From NCBI RefSeq assembly GCF_005116675.2, contig NZ_CP050699.1, forward strand, positions 4,831,001 through 4,895,000: a DNA stretch of 64,000 nucleotides. The letters are read 5' to 3'. Positions 26,363-35,031 of the stretch are shown here, piece after piece. The position numbers and the translations under genes were made by a program. The notes beneath the pieces are model-generated. The model saw nothing but the letters and a program-made list of their open reading frames with translations, did no database searches and had not been told where the DNA came from. The DNA is from Desulfosediminicola ganghwensis (lineage in GTDB: Bacteria; Desulfobacterota; Desulfobulbia; Desulfobulbales; Desulfocapsaceae). Position 1 is the stretch's first letter, and each line of letters begins with the position of its first letter.

Positions 26363-27463
26363 ATGGACAAGGATTTCACCCTCGAGGCATATAATTACCA
26401 CCTTCCCCAGGAAAACATTGCCCAGCGTCCCGCTGACAAGCGTGACAACTCACGGCTGCTGGTTCTGGACGCCGGTGAAGGTCACCGCAGCCATAAGCGA
26501 TTTGCTGATATTGTAAACTATATTGACGACAGGGACATGTTGGTAGTCAATGACACCAGGGTTTTCCCGGCACGGCTTCATGGCAAAAAGGAATCAGGCG
26601 GAAAAGTTGAGGTTTTCCTGCTGAGCTTTCCAAGTACCAGCGACCGCCGCTCCGGTGAGGGTGAAGTTGAGGCGCTGATTAAAAGCTCCAAACGCCCCCG
26701 CCCCGGCTCTAAAATCATAATCAACGACAGCCTGTACTTTCAGGTAATTGAACTGCTGGATGGTGGCAAAGCGGCGCTCAAAATCTATTACGACCAAAAC
26801 AGGGAACTCACTGAAATTCTCTCAGCTTGCGGCCAGGTTCCCCTGCCTCCTTATATAACCCGGGAAAATGGTACCACAGGTGAGGACGTCAACCGCTACC
26901 AGACAGTATACGCGAATCAACCTGGTGCTGTTGCCGCACCCACTGCTGGGCTTCATTTCACAGACGACCTCATAGACACCCTGAAACAGCGGGGTGTACT
27001 TTTCGGTTCTATCACTCTGCACGTCGGTTACGGGACTTTTGCTCCCGTAAGGGCAGAAAAAATCAAAGACCACTCAATCCACCAGGAATATGTCATTGTC
27101 CCGGAAGAGACCGTAGCAAAAATCGAAGCAACCAGAAAACGCGGAGGCCGTATCTGGGCTGTTGGAACCACCACGGTACGAACCCTTGAGTTTGCGGCAC
27201 GCGATGGTGAGCTGAAAGCGATGGAAGGTTTTTGCGATCTTTATATCTATCCCGGTTACGAATTCAGGGTTATCGACAACATGATCACCAATTTTCACCT
27301 GCCCGAATCATCGTTGATGTTTCTGGTTTCCGCTCTTTGCGGAAGGGAATCCCTGCTGGAGTGTTACAATGAGGCGATAGAACTCGGATACCGGTTCTAT
27401 TCATATGGCGACGCCATGGCGGTGATAACCACAGCCGGGGCAGTGGGCAATGATAAACACTGA
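26363..27463 (+). CDS. queA: S-adenosylmethionine:tRNA ribosyltransferase-isomerase
   Basis: QueA moves the ribosyl part of SAM onto 7-aminomethyl-7-deazaguanine at tRNA position 34, forming epoxyqueuosine. The 366-residue protein shows YHLPQENIAQRPADKRDNSR, VNDTRVFPARLHGKK, QPGAVAAPTAGLHFT, LHVGYGTFAPVR and AVGTTTVRTLE, all diagnostic. The frame is open 24 codons upstream, but the ATG at 26363 begins with the usual MDKDFTLEAYNYHLP. tgt is not in the window. Confidence 0.96.
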   Translation: MDKDFTLEAYNYHLPQENIAQRPADKRDNSRLLVLDAGEGHRSHKRFADIVNYIDDRDMLVVNDTRVFPARLHGKKESGGKVEVFLLSFPSTSDRRSGEGEVEALIKSSKRPRPGSKIIINDSLYFQVIELLDGGKAALKIYYDQNRELTEILSACGQVPLPPYITRENGTTGEDVNRYQTVYANQPGAVAAPTAGLHFTDDLIDTLKQRGVLFGSITLHVGYGTFAPVRAEKIKDHSIHQEYVIVPEETVAKIEATRKRGGRIWAVGTTTVRTLEFAARDGELKAMEGFCDLYIYPGYEFRVIDNMITNFHLPESSLMFLVSALCGRESLLECYNEAIELGYRFYSYGDAMAVITTAGAVGNDKH

Positions 27464-27473
27464 AAACCGCAAA

Positions 27474-27509
27474 GCGGCTAACACCTGTTGATAAACAAGC
27501 GTTAGCCGC
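27474..27509. terminator. Inverted repeat after queA
   Basis: GCGGCTAAC and GTTAGCCGC form a perfect 9-bp stem with an 18-base loop, 11 bases after the queA stop. There is no T run, so it may be a weak or factor-dependent terminator between queA and the convergent FmdB gene. Confidence 0.45.
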
Positions 27510-27598
27510 GCAAACAGTGATACAGAGATCCGGGCAACTATACGTCTACGATTTGGTATGAATGTGCCCGAAGATGCTGCAAATTATTAATTCGCGTA

Positions 27599-27871
27599 TC
27601 AGGATGCAGAAGATGCCGGACAGCCGGAACAACCACCGCCGGTCGAGCAGGCGGGAGCACTGCTTGAGGAACTGGTTTCCGATTTTGCTGAGGTAGATGT
27701 ATAACCGTCGGCATACCAGCCACCGCCCTTGAGCTGAAAGGAACTTCTGGACATGAGTTTTTTCAACCCACCCTCACATTCCGGACAGGTGGTCAATGGA
27801 TCATCTGCCATTTTCTGCTGAACTTCAAACACTTTATGACACGCATCACATTCGTACTCGTAAACTGGCAT
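27599..27871 (-). CDS. FmdB-family zinc ribbon protein
   Basis: A 90-residue FmdB/CxxC-CxxC regulatory-type protein: MPVYEYECDACHKVFEVQQKM, then TTCPECEGGLKKLMSRSSF. The four cysteines form one zinc ribbon. After GGGWYADGY comes a low-complexity serine-rich tail with extra cysteines (CSTGGGCSGCPAS). GGAG lies five bases before the ATG. The family's molecular role is not settled. It is convergent to queA and stands alone. Confidence 0.9.
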   Translation of the reverse strand: MPVYEYECDACHKVFEVQQKMADDPLTTCPECEGGLKKLMSRSSFQLKGGGWYADGYTSTSAKSETSSSSSAPACSTGGGCSGCPASSAS

Positions 27872-28198
27872 CTCTGCTCCAATCTCTAATTACTGAAATT
27901 TTTTCTATGATAGTTCCTTGAAAAAGCCTTGCGACCTGATCAAACACTGACATTGTGTCTAAAACAGGCGTTAGAATAATTCTCCTGCATCATCATGTCA
28001 ACAGTACGACCACTACTATCATATTTTTTCCATATCACACAACCCCTCCAGCTAACGTCGGAATCCTTGCGCCGCTTGTTGTTCCTATCTGTTTCTGGTA
28101 TAGAAGATCAAACACCAGTCAATTGCGGAACTTCCAGCTCCGCCAATTATTTAGCGATTACGACTTTTCTCTTTATCACTTTTTTTTGACAAAACTTT
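27872..28198. other. 327-bp gap before murI
   Basis: Pyrimidine-rich on the plus strand and AT-rich near murI. Promoters of the FmdB gene (leftward) and murI (rightward) must lie here. I saw no convincing gene, RNA or repeat. Confidence 0.4.
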
Positions 28199-28978
28199 AT
28201 GATAGGTATTTTTGATTCAGGAGTCGGCGGCATGACCGTCATGCGGGAAATCACCAATCTGCTGCCCGATCTGCCAACCTGCTATCTTGGTGATCTTGCC
28301 AGGATGCCCTATGGTTCTAAAAGCGACTCGGCCATAATCGACTACTCCGTCGAAAACACCAATTTCCTGATAGATCAGGGGGCAAAGCTGATTATTGTTG
28401 CCTGTAACTCTGCTTCAGCGGTTGCCACAGGGAAACTGCGAGAGCAATTCAAGGTGCCCATCCTTGAGGTTATCACCCCGGCGGTGCATGAGGCACTGGC
28501 CAGAAGTGAAAAAGGCAGAATTGGTGTCATTGGAACCAGGGCGACTATCCGTAGCGGCAGTTATGAGCAGCAGATTACAGCTCTTAAACCCGGGTTCAAG
28601 ACCTATTCCGCTGCCTGCCCCCTGCTGGTGCCGCTGGTGGAGGAGGGATTTACCAATGCCAGAGAGACGAAAATGATATTACGCAGGTATCTCTCAACGC
28701 TCAGGCACAAGCAGATAGATGCACTGATACTCGGATGCACCCACTATCCACTGTTGAAAAAACTCATCCAACCACGGATAGGTAAGCGCGTTCACCTTGT
28801 CGACCCGGCGGAAGCAATGGCCCGATACCTGCAGACCTTTCTTCACGATCATCCGAATTTGTGGGATTCAATTGAAAAAACAGCTGAGCACAGGTATTGT
28901 GTAACTGATCTTACAGATTCTACTCAAAGAATAGCTGATACCATCTTCCAGAGACCAATCGAGTTTACCCGCTTATGA
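28199..28978 (+). CDS. murI: Glutamate racemase
   Basis: MurI makes D-glutamate for peptidoglycan. The 259-residue protein begins IGIFDSGVGGMTVMREI and has both catalytic cysteines in their motifs, IIVACNSASAVA and DALILGCTHYPLL, plus the aspartate in FDSG. The start has no visible ribosome binding site, but the family sequence begins at this ATG. It overlaps lolA by four bases. Confidence 0.96.
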   Translation: MIGIFDSGVGGMTVMREITNLLPDLPTCYLGDLARMPYGSKSDSAIIDYSVENTNFLIDQGAKLIIVACNSASAVATGKLREQFKVPILEVITPAVHEALARSEKGRIGVIGTRATIRSGSYEQQITALKPGFKTYSAACPLLVPLVEEGFTNARETKMILRRYLSTLRHKQIDALILGCTHYPLLKKLIQPRIGKRVHLVDPAEAMARYLQTFLHDHPNLWDSIEKTAEHRYCVTDLTDSTQRIADTIFQRPIEFTRL

Positions 28979-29712
28979 TATATATTACCGTTCAAGAGTT
29001 ACCCTGCATTGTCCGCAAGCTCTCTTTCATCCTGATCACCCTGTTATTTTTACTCACTGTTTCTCCGGCTTATGCTGTGTCAACCACTGAATATCCGGAA
29101 CAGATCGCCGAAAGACTGCAAAAACGTTTCGATGCCATGTCCAGCCTTTCGTTTACCTTCAATCAACGCAGCCAGGGGCAGATGGGCGGCAGAGCCAAAA
29201 CAGGCAGCGGTACCGCCTACTTTTCCAAATTGGACAAGACTCCCAAGATGCGCTGGAACTATAGTGCGCCTGAGCAACAGGTACTGATCAGCGATGGTAC
29301 TACTTTTTCCATGTATTTTGCCGAGCTCAAACAGCTGATTGTTACCCCGGCCGAAGCTCTGGATAACGATGTCACCTACGCATTTTTCAGTGGTAAATCG
29401 AGGATCGCCGAAAGTTTCCACATACTGCCGCCTGACGAACATTATATGAGCGACCAGGCTTCCGGACAGAAGGATGTACCCAAAATCATCAAACTTGTTC
29501 CCAAGGAGCAGCAGTCCCAGCTCCAATCTGTCCATCTCTGGGTGGATGACGAATCACTGATACGTAGGATTGAACTGCTCGACCTTTTCGATACCGTAAC
29601 CGTTATAAATATCAGCAAGATTGACGTTGATTTTCTGGATAACAAACGCCAGGAAGCTCGCAAACTGTTCTCATTTACTCCCCCTGCCGGCACCGAGATA
29701 ATCCGTCAGTAA
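28975..29712 (+). CDS. lolA: LolA-family outer-membrane lipoprotein carrier
   Basis: A 245-residue protein with a signal peptide (hydrophobic LSFILITLLFLLTVSPAYA, cleavage after AYA near residue 34) and the LolA fold: QKRFDAMSSLSFTFNQRS, GTAYFSKLDKTPKMRWNYSAPE.QVLISDGTTFSMY. LolA ferries lipoproteins across the periplasm from LolCDE to the outer membrane. No LolB is seen. Its ATG overlaps the murI stop (ATGA), implying coupling. The ABC transporter at 19.5-21.4 kb is LolD/LolC-like in class but is tied to nosL, not to this gene. Confidence 0.88.
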   Translation: MIYITVQELPCIVRKLSFILITLLFLLTVSPAYAVSTTEYPEQIAERLQKRFDAMSSLSFTFNQRSQGQMGGRAKTGSGTAYFSKLDKTPKMRWNYSAPEQQVLISDGTTFSMYFAELKQLIVTPAEALDNDVTYAFFSGKSRIAESFHILPPDEHYMSDQASGQKDVPKIIKLVPKEQQSQLQSVHLWVDDESLIRRIELLDLFDTVTVINISKIDVDFLDNKRQEARKLFSFTPPAGTEIIRQ

Positions 29713-29724
29713 TACCTCGACTAT

Positions 29725-31563
29725 ATGACTTTTTCTTCGGATAACGGGCGAACTTCACCAACACCAGACAAGCAGTCACATCTGGCAATGATTTCAATGC
29801 CCTGGGCTATTTACAATCGTCCTTCGATTCAGCTCGGCTCTCTCAAGGCATATGTTGAGACAAACAGCGAATTCAGCGCACACTGTTTTCATCCCTATCT
29901 CGACATCGCGGCTGCGCTCGGCACTGACCTGTACACCACCATTTCAGACAGCAGCTGGGCCGGGGAGGCAGTGTTCTCCGCCCTGCTGTTTGAGGAAAAA
30001 TACCCTGAGGCTGAAAAGCTCTTCAATAAGAGCCTGAAGAAATCTGCCGCATCTGCCAGTGATCGGCCCGTCTTTGAAAAGACAGTCAAGGCCGTCGAAG
30101 AAGTATGCAATAGCTGGCTGGCAGAAACCGACTGGAGCAGTTTTCAGCTTGTCGGTGTATCCGTCTGTTTTAACCAGCTACTAGCATCTCTGTATATCTC
30201 TCGCAAAATTTCCAATCTCGCAGGATCACCGCCAATCGTCTTCGGTGGCTCATCCTGTGCCGGTGAACTGGGAAAATCCCTGCTCGCCACTTTTCCCTGG
30301 ATAGATTTCGTGGTCGACGGTGAAGGCGAGGCTTCACTCGTTGATCTGCTCGAATACCTCACGAACCAAACGGGAAAACTGCCGGATTGCATTTATAGCA
30401 AGGCCCCGGTGGCCACATCCCCCCTCAGCCAGGAAATAACGGATTTAAACGCACTGCCCACACCCGACTTCGATCACTACTTCAAGCAGCTCAGGATAAC
30501 CTTTCCGGATTCTCCTTTCTCCCCGATATTACCCGTCGAGTTTTCCAGGGGATGTTGGTGGAACAAGTGCACCTTCTGTAATCTGAATCTGCAATGGCAT
30601 AACTACAGGGCAAAAAACGCTGAAAAGATGCTCAGCGAGTTAAGCACCCTCTGCAAACGCTTTCAGTGCCTTGATTTCACTTTCTGTGACAATGCCTTGC
30701 CAGTCGGGGAAAGCAAACGTTTCTTTGACACCATGGCCCAGGTTGAGCCTGATATACGTTTTTTTGCCGAAATCCGTGGTACAACCTCTTATGAGTCTCT
30801 GCTGGCATTTAGAAAAGGAGGGCTCGATACCATCCAGGTTGGTATAGAATCTCTCTCAACATCTCTTCTTACCAGGATGAAAAAAGGGGTTACGACCATA
30901 GAAAACCTGGCAATTATGAAACATGCCATGGCCGCAGGTATTCGTCTCGAGGGCAATCTGATAGTAGAATTTCCCGGCTCCACAGAGCAAGAAGTTGCCG
31001 AGACCGCCGAAAACATTGCGTATGTTCTGCCATTTCATCCTCTTTCAGCTGCTGCCTTTTTTCTCGGCCACGGTTCTCCAGTTGCCTGCAACCCACAGGA
31101 ATTTGGAATCAGTGCTCAGCTCACCCACAGTAAGAACAAGAGTCTCTTCCCTGATAGTGTGCTTCACACAATGACTCTGCTCTCTTCGGAATACAGAGGG
31201 GATCGCAGTAAACAGAAAATCCTGTGGCAACCGGTCAGGAAGAAAATCGAAAAATGGCAGGAATTCCACAAGTTGCGTGAGGACGGGCAGCCACCTGCTC
31301 TCAGATACCGTGATGGAGGCAACTTCATAATTATCCGGCAGGAGCTTGCCGACGCCCCACCCCTTCGCCACAAACTCACGGGCCTATCACGCCAGATCTA
31401 TATTTTTTGCAGCGAAATTCGCACCCTGGATGAGATCAAAAAACAATTTAATTCAAGTAAAGATTCCGCAATACTTGCATTTATCGATCAACTCTGTCAA
31501 AAACGACTGATGTTCCGTGAACACAGTCGCGTCCTCTCCCTGGCAATCAGACAGCGAAAATGA
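29725..31563 (+). CDS. B12-binding radical SAM protein of the RiPP C-methyltransferase type
   Basis: A 612-residue protein. An N-terminal B12-binding-like domain (about 20-230; ISMPWAIYNRPSIQLGSLKAY, IVFGGSSCAGELG, FVVDGEGEASL) precedes a radical SAM domain with the cluster motif FSRGCWWNKCTFCNL near residue 275. The spacing is Cx4Cx2C, unlike the standard Cx3Cx2C; the RiPP maturation radical SAM methyltransferases have a similarly widened loop, and the N-terminal layout also matches that group. The end (about 545-612) looks like a winged-helix, PqqD-like domain. No typical precursor, protease or exporter lies nearby; the only candidate is a 34-codon frame overlapping its stop. lolA ends 12 bases upstream. 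Confidence 0.82.
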   Translation: MTFSSDNGRTSPTPDKQSHLAMISMPWAIYNRPSIQLGSLKAYVETNSEFSAHCFHPYLDIAAALGTDLYTTISDSSWAGEAVFSALLFEEKYPEAEKLFNKSLKKSAASASDRPVFEKTVKAVEEVCNSWLAETDWSSFQLVGVSVCFNQLLASLYISRKISNLAGSPPIVFGGSSCAGELGKSLLATFPWIDFVVDGEGEASLVDLLEYLTNQTGKLPDCIYSKAPVATSPLSQEITDLNALPTPDFDHYFKQLRITFPDSPFSPILPVEFSRGCWWNKCTFCNLNLQWHNYRAKNAEKMLSELSTLCKRFQCLDFTFCDNALPVGESKRFFDTMAQVEPDIRFFAEIRGTTSYESLLAFRKGGLDTIQVGIESLSTSLLTRMKKGVTTIENLAIMKHAMAAGIRLEGNLIVEFPGSTEQEVAETAENIAYVLPFHPLSAAAFFLGHGSPVACNPQEFGISAQLTHSKNKSLFPDSVLHTMTLLSSEYRGDRSKQKILWQPVRKKIEKWQEFHKLREDGQPPALRYRDGGNFIIIRQELADAPPLRHKLTGLSRQIYIFCSEIRTLDEIKKQFNSSKDSAILAFIDQLCQKRLMFREHSRVLSLAIRQRK

Positions 31564-31667
31564 TGCAGAATCAGTTGAGAAAAGACTGGTTCGGTACAGC
31601 AGCCAAGCAAAGGATAGCAGCCAGGCTCAATCAAAATAACATAATTTATTGGGTTTCAATACATTGA
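31563..31667 (+). CDS. Possible 34-residue peptide overlapping the radical SAM stop
   Basis: An ATG overlaps the radical SAM stop (TGATG), which would permit coupled translation. It encodes MQNQLRKDWFGTAAKQRIAA and a further 14 residues that end NNIIYWVSIH. The peptide is basic at the front and hydrophobic and aromatic at the end. There is no GG cleavage site or known leader motif. Such a peptide could be the substrate of the enzyme, or the frame may be accidental. Confidence 0.25.
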   Translation: MQNQLRKDWFGTAAKQRIAARLNQNNIIYWVSIH

Positions 31668-31734
31668 AAGGCCTTGCACGCCGGTACGTTTAGACCCACA
31701 TTATAATAGAATCGTAGAAACCAACCGTTTTTTT

Positions 31735-31757
31735 TGAGGTCGTAAAGAGCAACCTCA
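31735..31757 (+). promoter_or_regulatory. Leader hairpin before the S1-domain protein
   Basis: TGAGGT and ACCTCA pair across 11 bases, 48 bp before the start codon; a perfect TATAAT lies upstream at 31702-31707, so the hairpin would be in the mRNA leader. A leader structure could serve autoregulation by an S1 protein; this is inferred. Confidence 0.3.
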
Positions 31758-31804
31758 TCAACCCATAACCATTACTTAAGTACATCGGATTTACGGAAAA
31801 CCAC

Positions 31805-33007
31805 ATGGACTCAAACAACGACAGCTTTGAAGCCCTGTTCAACCAGGAAGCCACGAAGAAGCTTCGCCATTTCAAGCCAGGCCAGAAAGTATCAGCCACC
31901 ATCATCGATATCAGTGGTGAATCCATCTTCCTGGATGTCGGCGGCAAAAGTGAAGGAATCGTAAACAGCGCCGAATTACGAAACGAAGAGGGAGAACTTC
32001 AGGTCGCCGTTGGCGATGTCATTGAAGTCTACTTTTTGAAATCCAGCGGTTCAGAGTTGGTCTTTGCTGCCAGGCTCGGCGGCGGCTCAGGCGCTGAACA
32101 GCTCGAAGATGCCTTTCATAGCGGTATCCCTATTGAAGGATTGGTTAAAGCTGAAATAAAAGGTGGTTTTGAGATCACCCTCGGCGGCAACATCCGCGCC
32201 TTCTGCCCGTATTCACAGATGGGCCTCAGACGCGTTGAAGATGCCGCCGCCACCTATCTCGACACCCGTATGACCTTTCGCATAACAAAGTTTGAACCAG
32301 GCGGCAGGAACATCGTGGTGTCTGCCCGTGCCATTCTGGAAGAAGAGCAAGAGGCCAGGCGCGAAGAACTCCGCCAGACCTTATCTGAAGGTGACACGGT
32401 TGAAGGTGAAATCACCTCACTCAGGGACTTTGGCGCTTTTGCCGATATCGGCGGCATTGATGGCCTGATCCCTATTTCCGAGGTTGGCTGGAGTCGGGTG
32501 GAAAATATTGCCGACGTCTTCACCGTTGGTCAAAAGGTCAATGTTATCATCAAGAAACTTGATTGGGACAACAACCGAATCTCACTGAGTTTCAAAGAGA
32601 CACTCACCGACCCTTGGGAGGAAGCTGTCACCAATTTCCCTGAAGGCTCAACTGTAACTGGCAAAGTCGTTCGCCTCGCCCAATTCGGCGCCTTTGTCAA
32701 TCTGGCTCCCGGTGTCGATGGCCTGGTGCATATTTCCAAACTTGGCAGCGGCAGAAGAATCAACCACCCCCGTGAGGTGGTCGAAGAAGGTCAGGAGCTT
32801 GAGGTAATCGTTGAATCCATTGACCTGGACGAACGACGCATCAGCCTTGCACCTACCGATTACGTCTCCGAGGAATCCAAGGAGAATATTGAAAAAGCCG
32901 ACTACACCAGCTATGTGAAGAAATCTCAGAAGAAAGAAAAAGCCGACAGCAATACAGGCAGCTTCGGAGCCTTGCTGAGAGCCAAGATGGACCAGAAGAA
33001 GAAGTAG
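31805..33007 (+). CDS. S1 RNA-binding domain protein, four repeats (ribosomal protein S1-like)
   Basis: A 400-residue protein with four S1 domains (near residues 24-92, 102-172, 190-258 and 278-348). The third and fourth are clearest, for instance GDTVEGEITSLRDFGAFADI and GSTVTGKVVRLAQFGAFVNL, each followed by DGLIP/DGLVHIS. E. coli S1 has six repeats in 557 residues, so this is a shorter S1-like protein; it may be the ribosomal S1 or a paralogue. The C-terminus is lysine-rich. GGA precedes the ATG by a few bases. It is monocistronic, with a strong terminator behind it. Confidence 0.88.
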   Translation: MDSNNDSFEALFNQEATKKLRHFKPGQKVSATIIDISGESIFLDVGGKSEGIVNSAELRNEEGELQVAVGDVIEVYFLKSSGSELVFAARLGGGSGAEQLEDAFHSGIPIEGLVKAEIKGGFEITLGGNIRAFCPYSQMGLRRVEDAAATYLDTRMTFRITKFEPGGRNIVVSARAILEEEQEARREELRQTLSEGDTVEGEITSLRDFGAFADIGGIDGLIPISEVGWSRVENIADVFTVGQKVNVIIKKLDWDNNRISLSFKETLTDPWEEAVTNFPEGSTVTGKVVRLAQFGAFVNLAPGVDGLVHISKLGSGRRINHPREVVEEGQELEVIVESIDLDERRISLAPTDYVSEESKENIEKADYTSYVKKSQKKEKADSNTGSFGALLRAKMDQKKK

Positions 33008-33040
33008 GTTTCAGCTCGTCATCAGACATCATTTACAGCT

Positions 33041-33086
33041 AAAAAGCCTGCAGATACTGACAGTATCTGCAGGCTTTTTTATTTTT
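33041..33086 (+). terminator. Strong terminator after the S1-domain gene
   Basis: An 18-bp perfect stem (A-rich start, then GCCTGCAGATACT) with a 3-base loop, followed by a T run. The A run before the stem makes it work on both strands, also ending rlmB from the right. Confidence 0.92.
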
Positions 33087-33147
33087 GGGCGGGCTAAACG
33101 CCCTGCCTAAAAATTCTTAGAGCGTGCCTGTATATAGCGATTGAGCT

Positions 33148-33969
33148 TTATTCCCCTTTTTTGACACAGGCCGCCTGCCGCATTGCCTCGAACATGATCA
33201 CTGCCGCGGCGACGGAACTGTTTAACGAGTCAAGGGTCCCCTCCATCGGGATGGAAATGAGCATATCACATTCCTTGCGCACCAGCGGCCTGATACCTTT
33301 CCCCTCGCTCCCCACTACAATACAGGCAGGCAGATTGAGGTCGGTCTCATAGAGTGATACGGCAGTCTCATCCTTGATGGCACCGAAAACCCAGGCTCCG
33401 GCCTCTTTGAGCTTTTTGAGCGCGGTGGCAAGATTGGTCACCTGACAGATATCAATGTGTGACATTGCACCAGCTGACGATTTTGCGGCAGTTCCGCCAA
33501 GAGGAGCCGAACGCTCACGGGTCAACACAACTCCTGTTACCCCTGAAGCAAGAGCAGAGCGAATAATTGCGCCGAGATTATGTGGATCCTGCAAACTGTC
33601 GCAAACTATCAGGCGTGGCTTTTCACCGGCCTCGATTCTTTGCCTGAAGCGCTCGACAATCGTATCAAAATCAATCAGCGAAGAGGCGCTGGTTTTTGCC
33701 AGAACGCCCTGATGACGGACCTGTGAAGCCCCCTCACCAATCAGCCTGAATGATTGCAGAAAGCTCACTTTGACCTTTGCCTTTCTGGCCAGTTCAACGA
33801 TCTCATCCTGCTTTTTCCCTCTGCGCTCTTTCAGCAGAATGACCTCTGTAACCCGCTCAGGCTCCCTGGTGAGTGCCTCGACCACCGGATGAGTACCAAA
33901 CAATAAATCGTCACTCAGTTTGATCCGTTTTTCTGCGGCAGGCCTCGTATCTTTATAATCTTTTCTCAT
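33148..33969 (-). CDS. rlmB: 23S rRNA (guanosine-2251-2'-O)-methyltransferase
   Basis: A 273-residue SPOUT (TrmH/SpoU) methyltransferase. The N-terminal substrate-binding domain starts near FGTHPVVEALTREP; the catalytic part shows DSLQDPHNLGAIIRSALASG, CIVVGSEGKGIRPLV and ISIPMEGTLDSLNSSVAAAV, motifs 1 to 3 of the family. RlmB methylates G2251 in the peptidyl-transferase loop. It overlaps gmk by four bases and is the last gene of the yicC-remA-gmk-rlmB series. Confidence 0.9.
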   Translation of the reverse strand: MRKDYKDTRPAAEKRIKLSDDLLFGTHPVVEALTREPERVTEVILLKERRGKKQDEIVELARKAKVKVSFLQSFRLIGEGASQVRHQGVLAKTSASSLIDFDTIVERFRQRIEAGEKPRLIVCDSLQDPHNLGAIIRSALASGVTGVVLTRERSAPLGGTAAKSSAGAMSHIDICQVTNLATALKKLKEAGAWVFGAIKDETAVSLYETDLNLPACIVVGSEGKGIRPLVRKECDMLISIPMEGTLDSLNSSVAAAVIMFEAMRQAACVKKGE

Positions 33970-34580
33970 GAATCCACTTCTACTCTTACCAACTCACCCG
34001 TTGGTCGTCTGCGAACCTTTGCCCTCTCGGCAATTATTATCGAGGAAAGAACTTCACATGCTTCTTCAAGGTTATCGTTAACCACCAGATAGGCATAATT
34101 GTCGACAGCCCTCATTTCGGTTCTGGCATTTTGCAGGCGGAGCTGCAATACATCCTCGTCTTCCGTGTTTCTCTTTCTTAGTCTGGTTTCCAGCACCGCA
34201 ATGCTCGGTGGTGCAATGAAAATCTGCACGCTCTCAAATGCAACAGAGTTTCTTATTATTTCAGCTCCCTGTACATCAATATCGAGAATGACATCCTCAC
34301 CACTGTCGAGCTGATCACGTACAGCTGATACGCTGGTACCATAGAGATTGTCGTGGACCCTCGCCCACTCAATAAACTGCTGCTTCGAGATCATTTCCTC
34401 GAAAGAATCCTTGTCCACAAAATAGTAATCCTTGCCGTCATGCTCACCTTTTCGTGGTGGCCGTGTGGTGTGTGATACCGAAAAGTTCAGACCCGGAATG
34501 CGTGCCATCACTTTTTTCAACAAGGTGGTCTTTCCCGTCCCGGACGGGGCCGAAATAACAAACAGTAAACCTTTATTCAT
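33966..34580 (-). CDS. gmk: Guanylate kinase
   Basis: Gmk phosphorylates GMP to GDP. The 204-residue protein shows the P-loop ISAPSGTGKTTLLKKVM and the GMP-binding segment SVSHTTRPPRKGEHDGKDYYFV. The acidic VILDIDVQGAE follows and the length is normal. It lies between remA (15 bp upstream) and rlmB, an arrangement usual in Desulfobacterota and Firmicutes for the first pair. Confidence 0.97.
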   Translation of the reverse strand: MNKGLLFVISAPSGTGKTTLLKKVMARIPGLNFSVSHTTRPPRKGEHDGKDYYFVDKDSFEEMISKQQFIEWARVHDNLYGTSVSAVRDQLDSGEDVILDIDVQGAEIIRNSVAFESVQIFIAPPSIAVLETRLRKRNTEDEDVLQLRLQNARTEMRAVDNYAYLVVNDNLEEACEVLSSIIIAERAKVRRRPTGELVRVEVDS

Positions 34581-34595
34581 TGGTTCCAGTGCAAT

Positions 34596-34886
34596 TTAAA
34601 CTTTTTCTTTAGGTTGTCTCTGCTCCAACTCAGCCAGGTGGTACTCGGGATATAATGCCTGCATTCTCTGGGTAATGGTATCTGATTGTACTGATGAGAG
34701 AACTACATGGCTTGAATCCATGACGAGAATCGACCTGGTACGGCGCCCCTCGGTAACGTCAATGAGTTTGCCATCTTTCTTGGCAATATCTTTCAATTTC
34801 CTGGCCGGAGAAGAACCTGTATTCACCACGGCAATGACCCTCTCAACCATTACCGTATTTCCAAACCCTACATTCAGAAGTTTCAT
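34596..34886 (-). CDS. remA: RemA/DUF370-family DNA-binding regulator
   Basis: A 96-residue protein matching RemA (DUF370): LLNVGFGNTVMVERVIAVV, then SSPARKLKDIAKKDGKLIDV, TEGRRTRSILVMDSSHVVLS and QSDTITQRM. In Bacillus RemA binds DNA as a ring and activates matrix and osmoprotection genes; in Gram-negatives the role is less clear, but the yicC-remA-gmk order is conserved. The frame is open 28 codons upstream; the ATG at 34886 is chosen because the family begins there. Confidence 0.92.
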   Translation of the reverse strand: MKLLNVGFGNTVMVERVIAVVNTGSSPARKLKDIAKKDGKLIDVTEGRRTRSILVMDSSHVVLSSVQSDTITQRMQALYPEYHLAELEQRQPKEKV

Positions 34887-35031
34887 TGTTTTTCCGCTGG
34901 ACGCCGGAAAGAGTACACACATCAGCATCAATGCCGAAACATTGCGCCGCAGCTCTCTAGCCAGCATCATGAAAGTAAAGTTCCACAGGGTAACAAAAAG
35001 TTGGAAGATAAAATCTTTTCCCCTGTATCGA

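Noticed and set aside
28975-29712. Lol-type system formed by lolA and the ABC transporter at 19.5-21.4 kb
   Set aside because: The transporter is in a tight operon with nosL and a redoxin 7 kb away and on the other strand; the shared class (LolD/FtsX) is too broad to link it to LolA.
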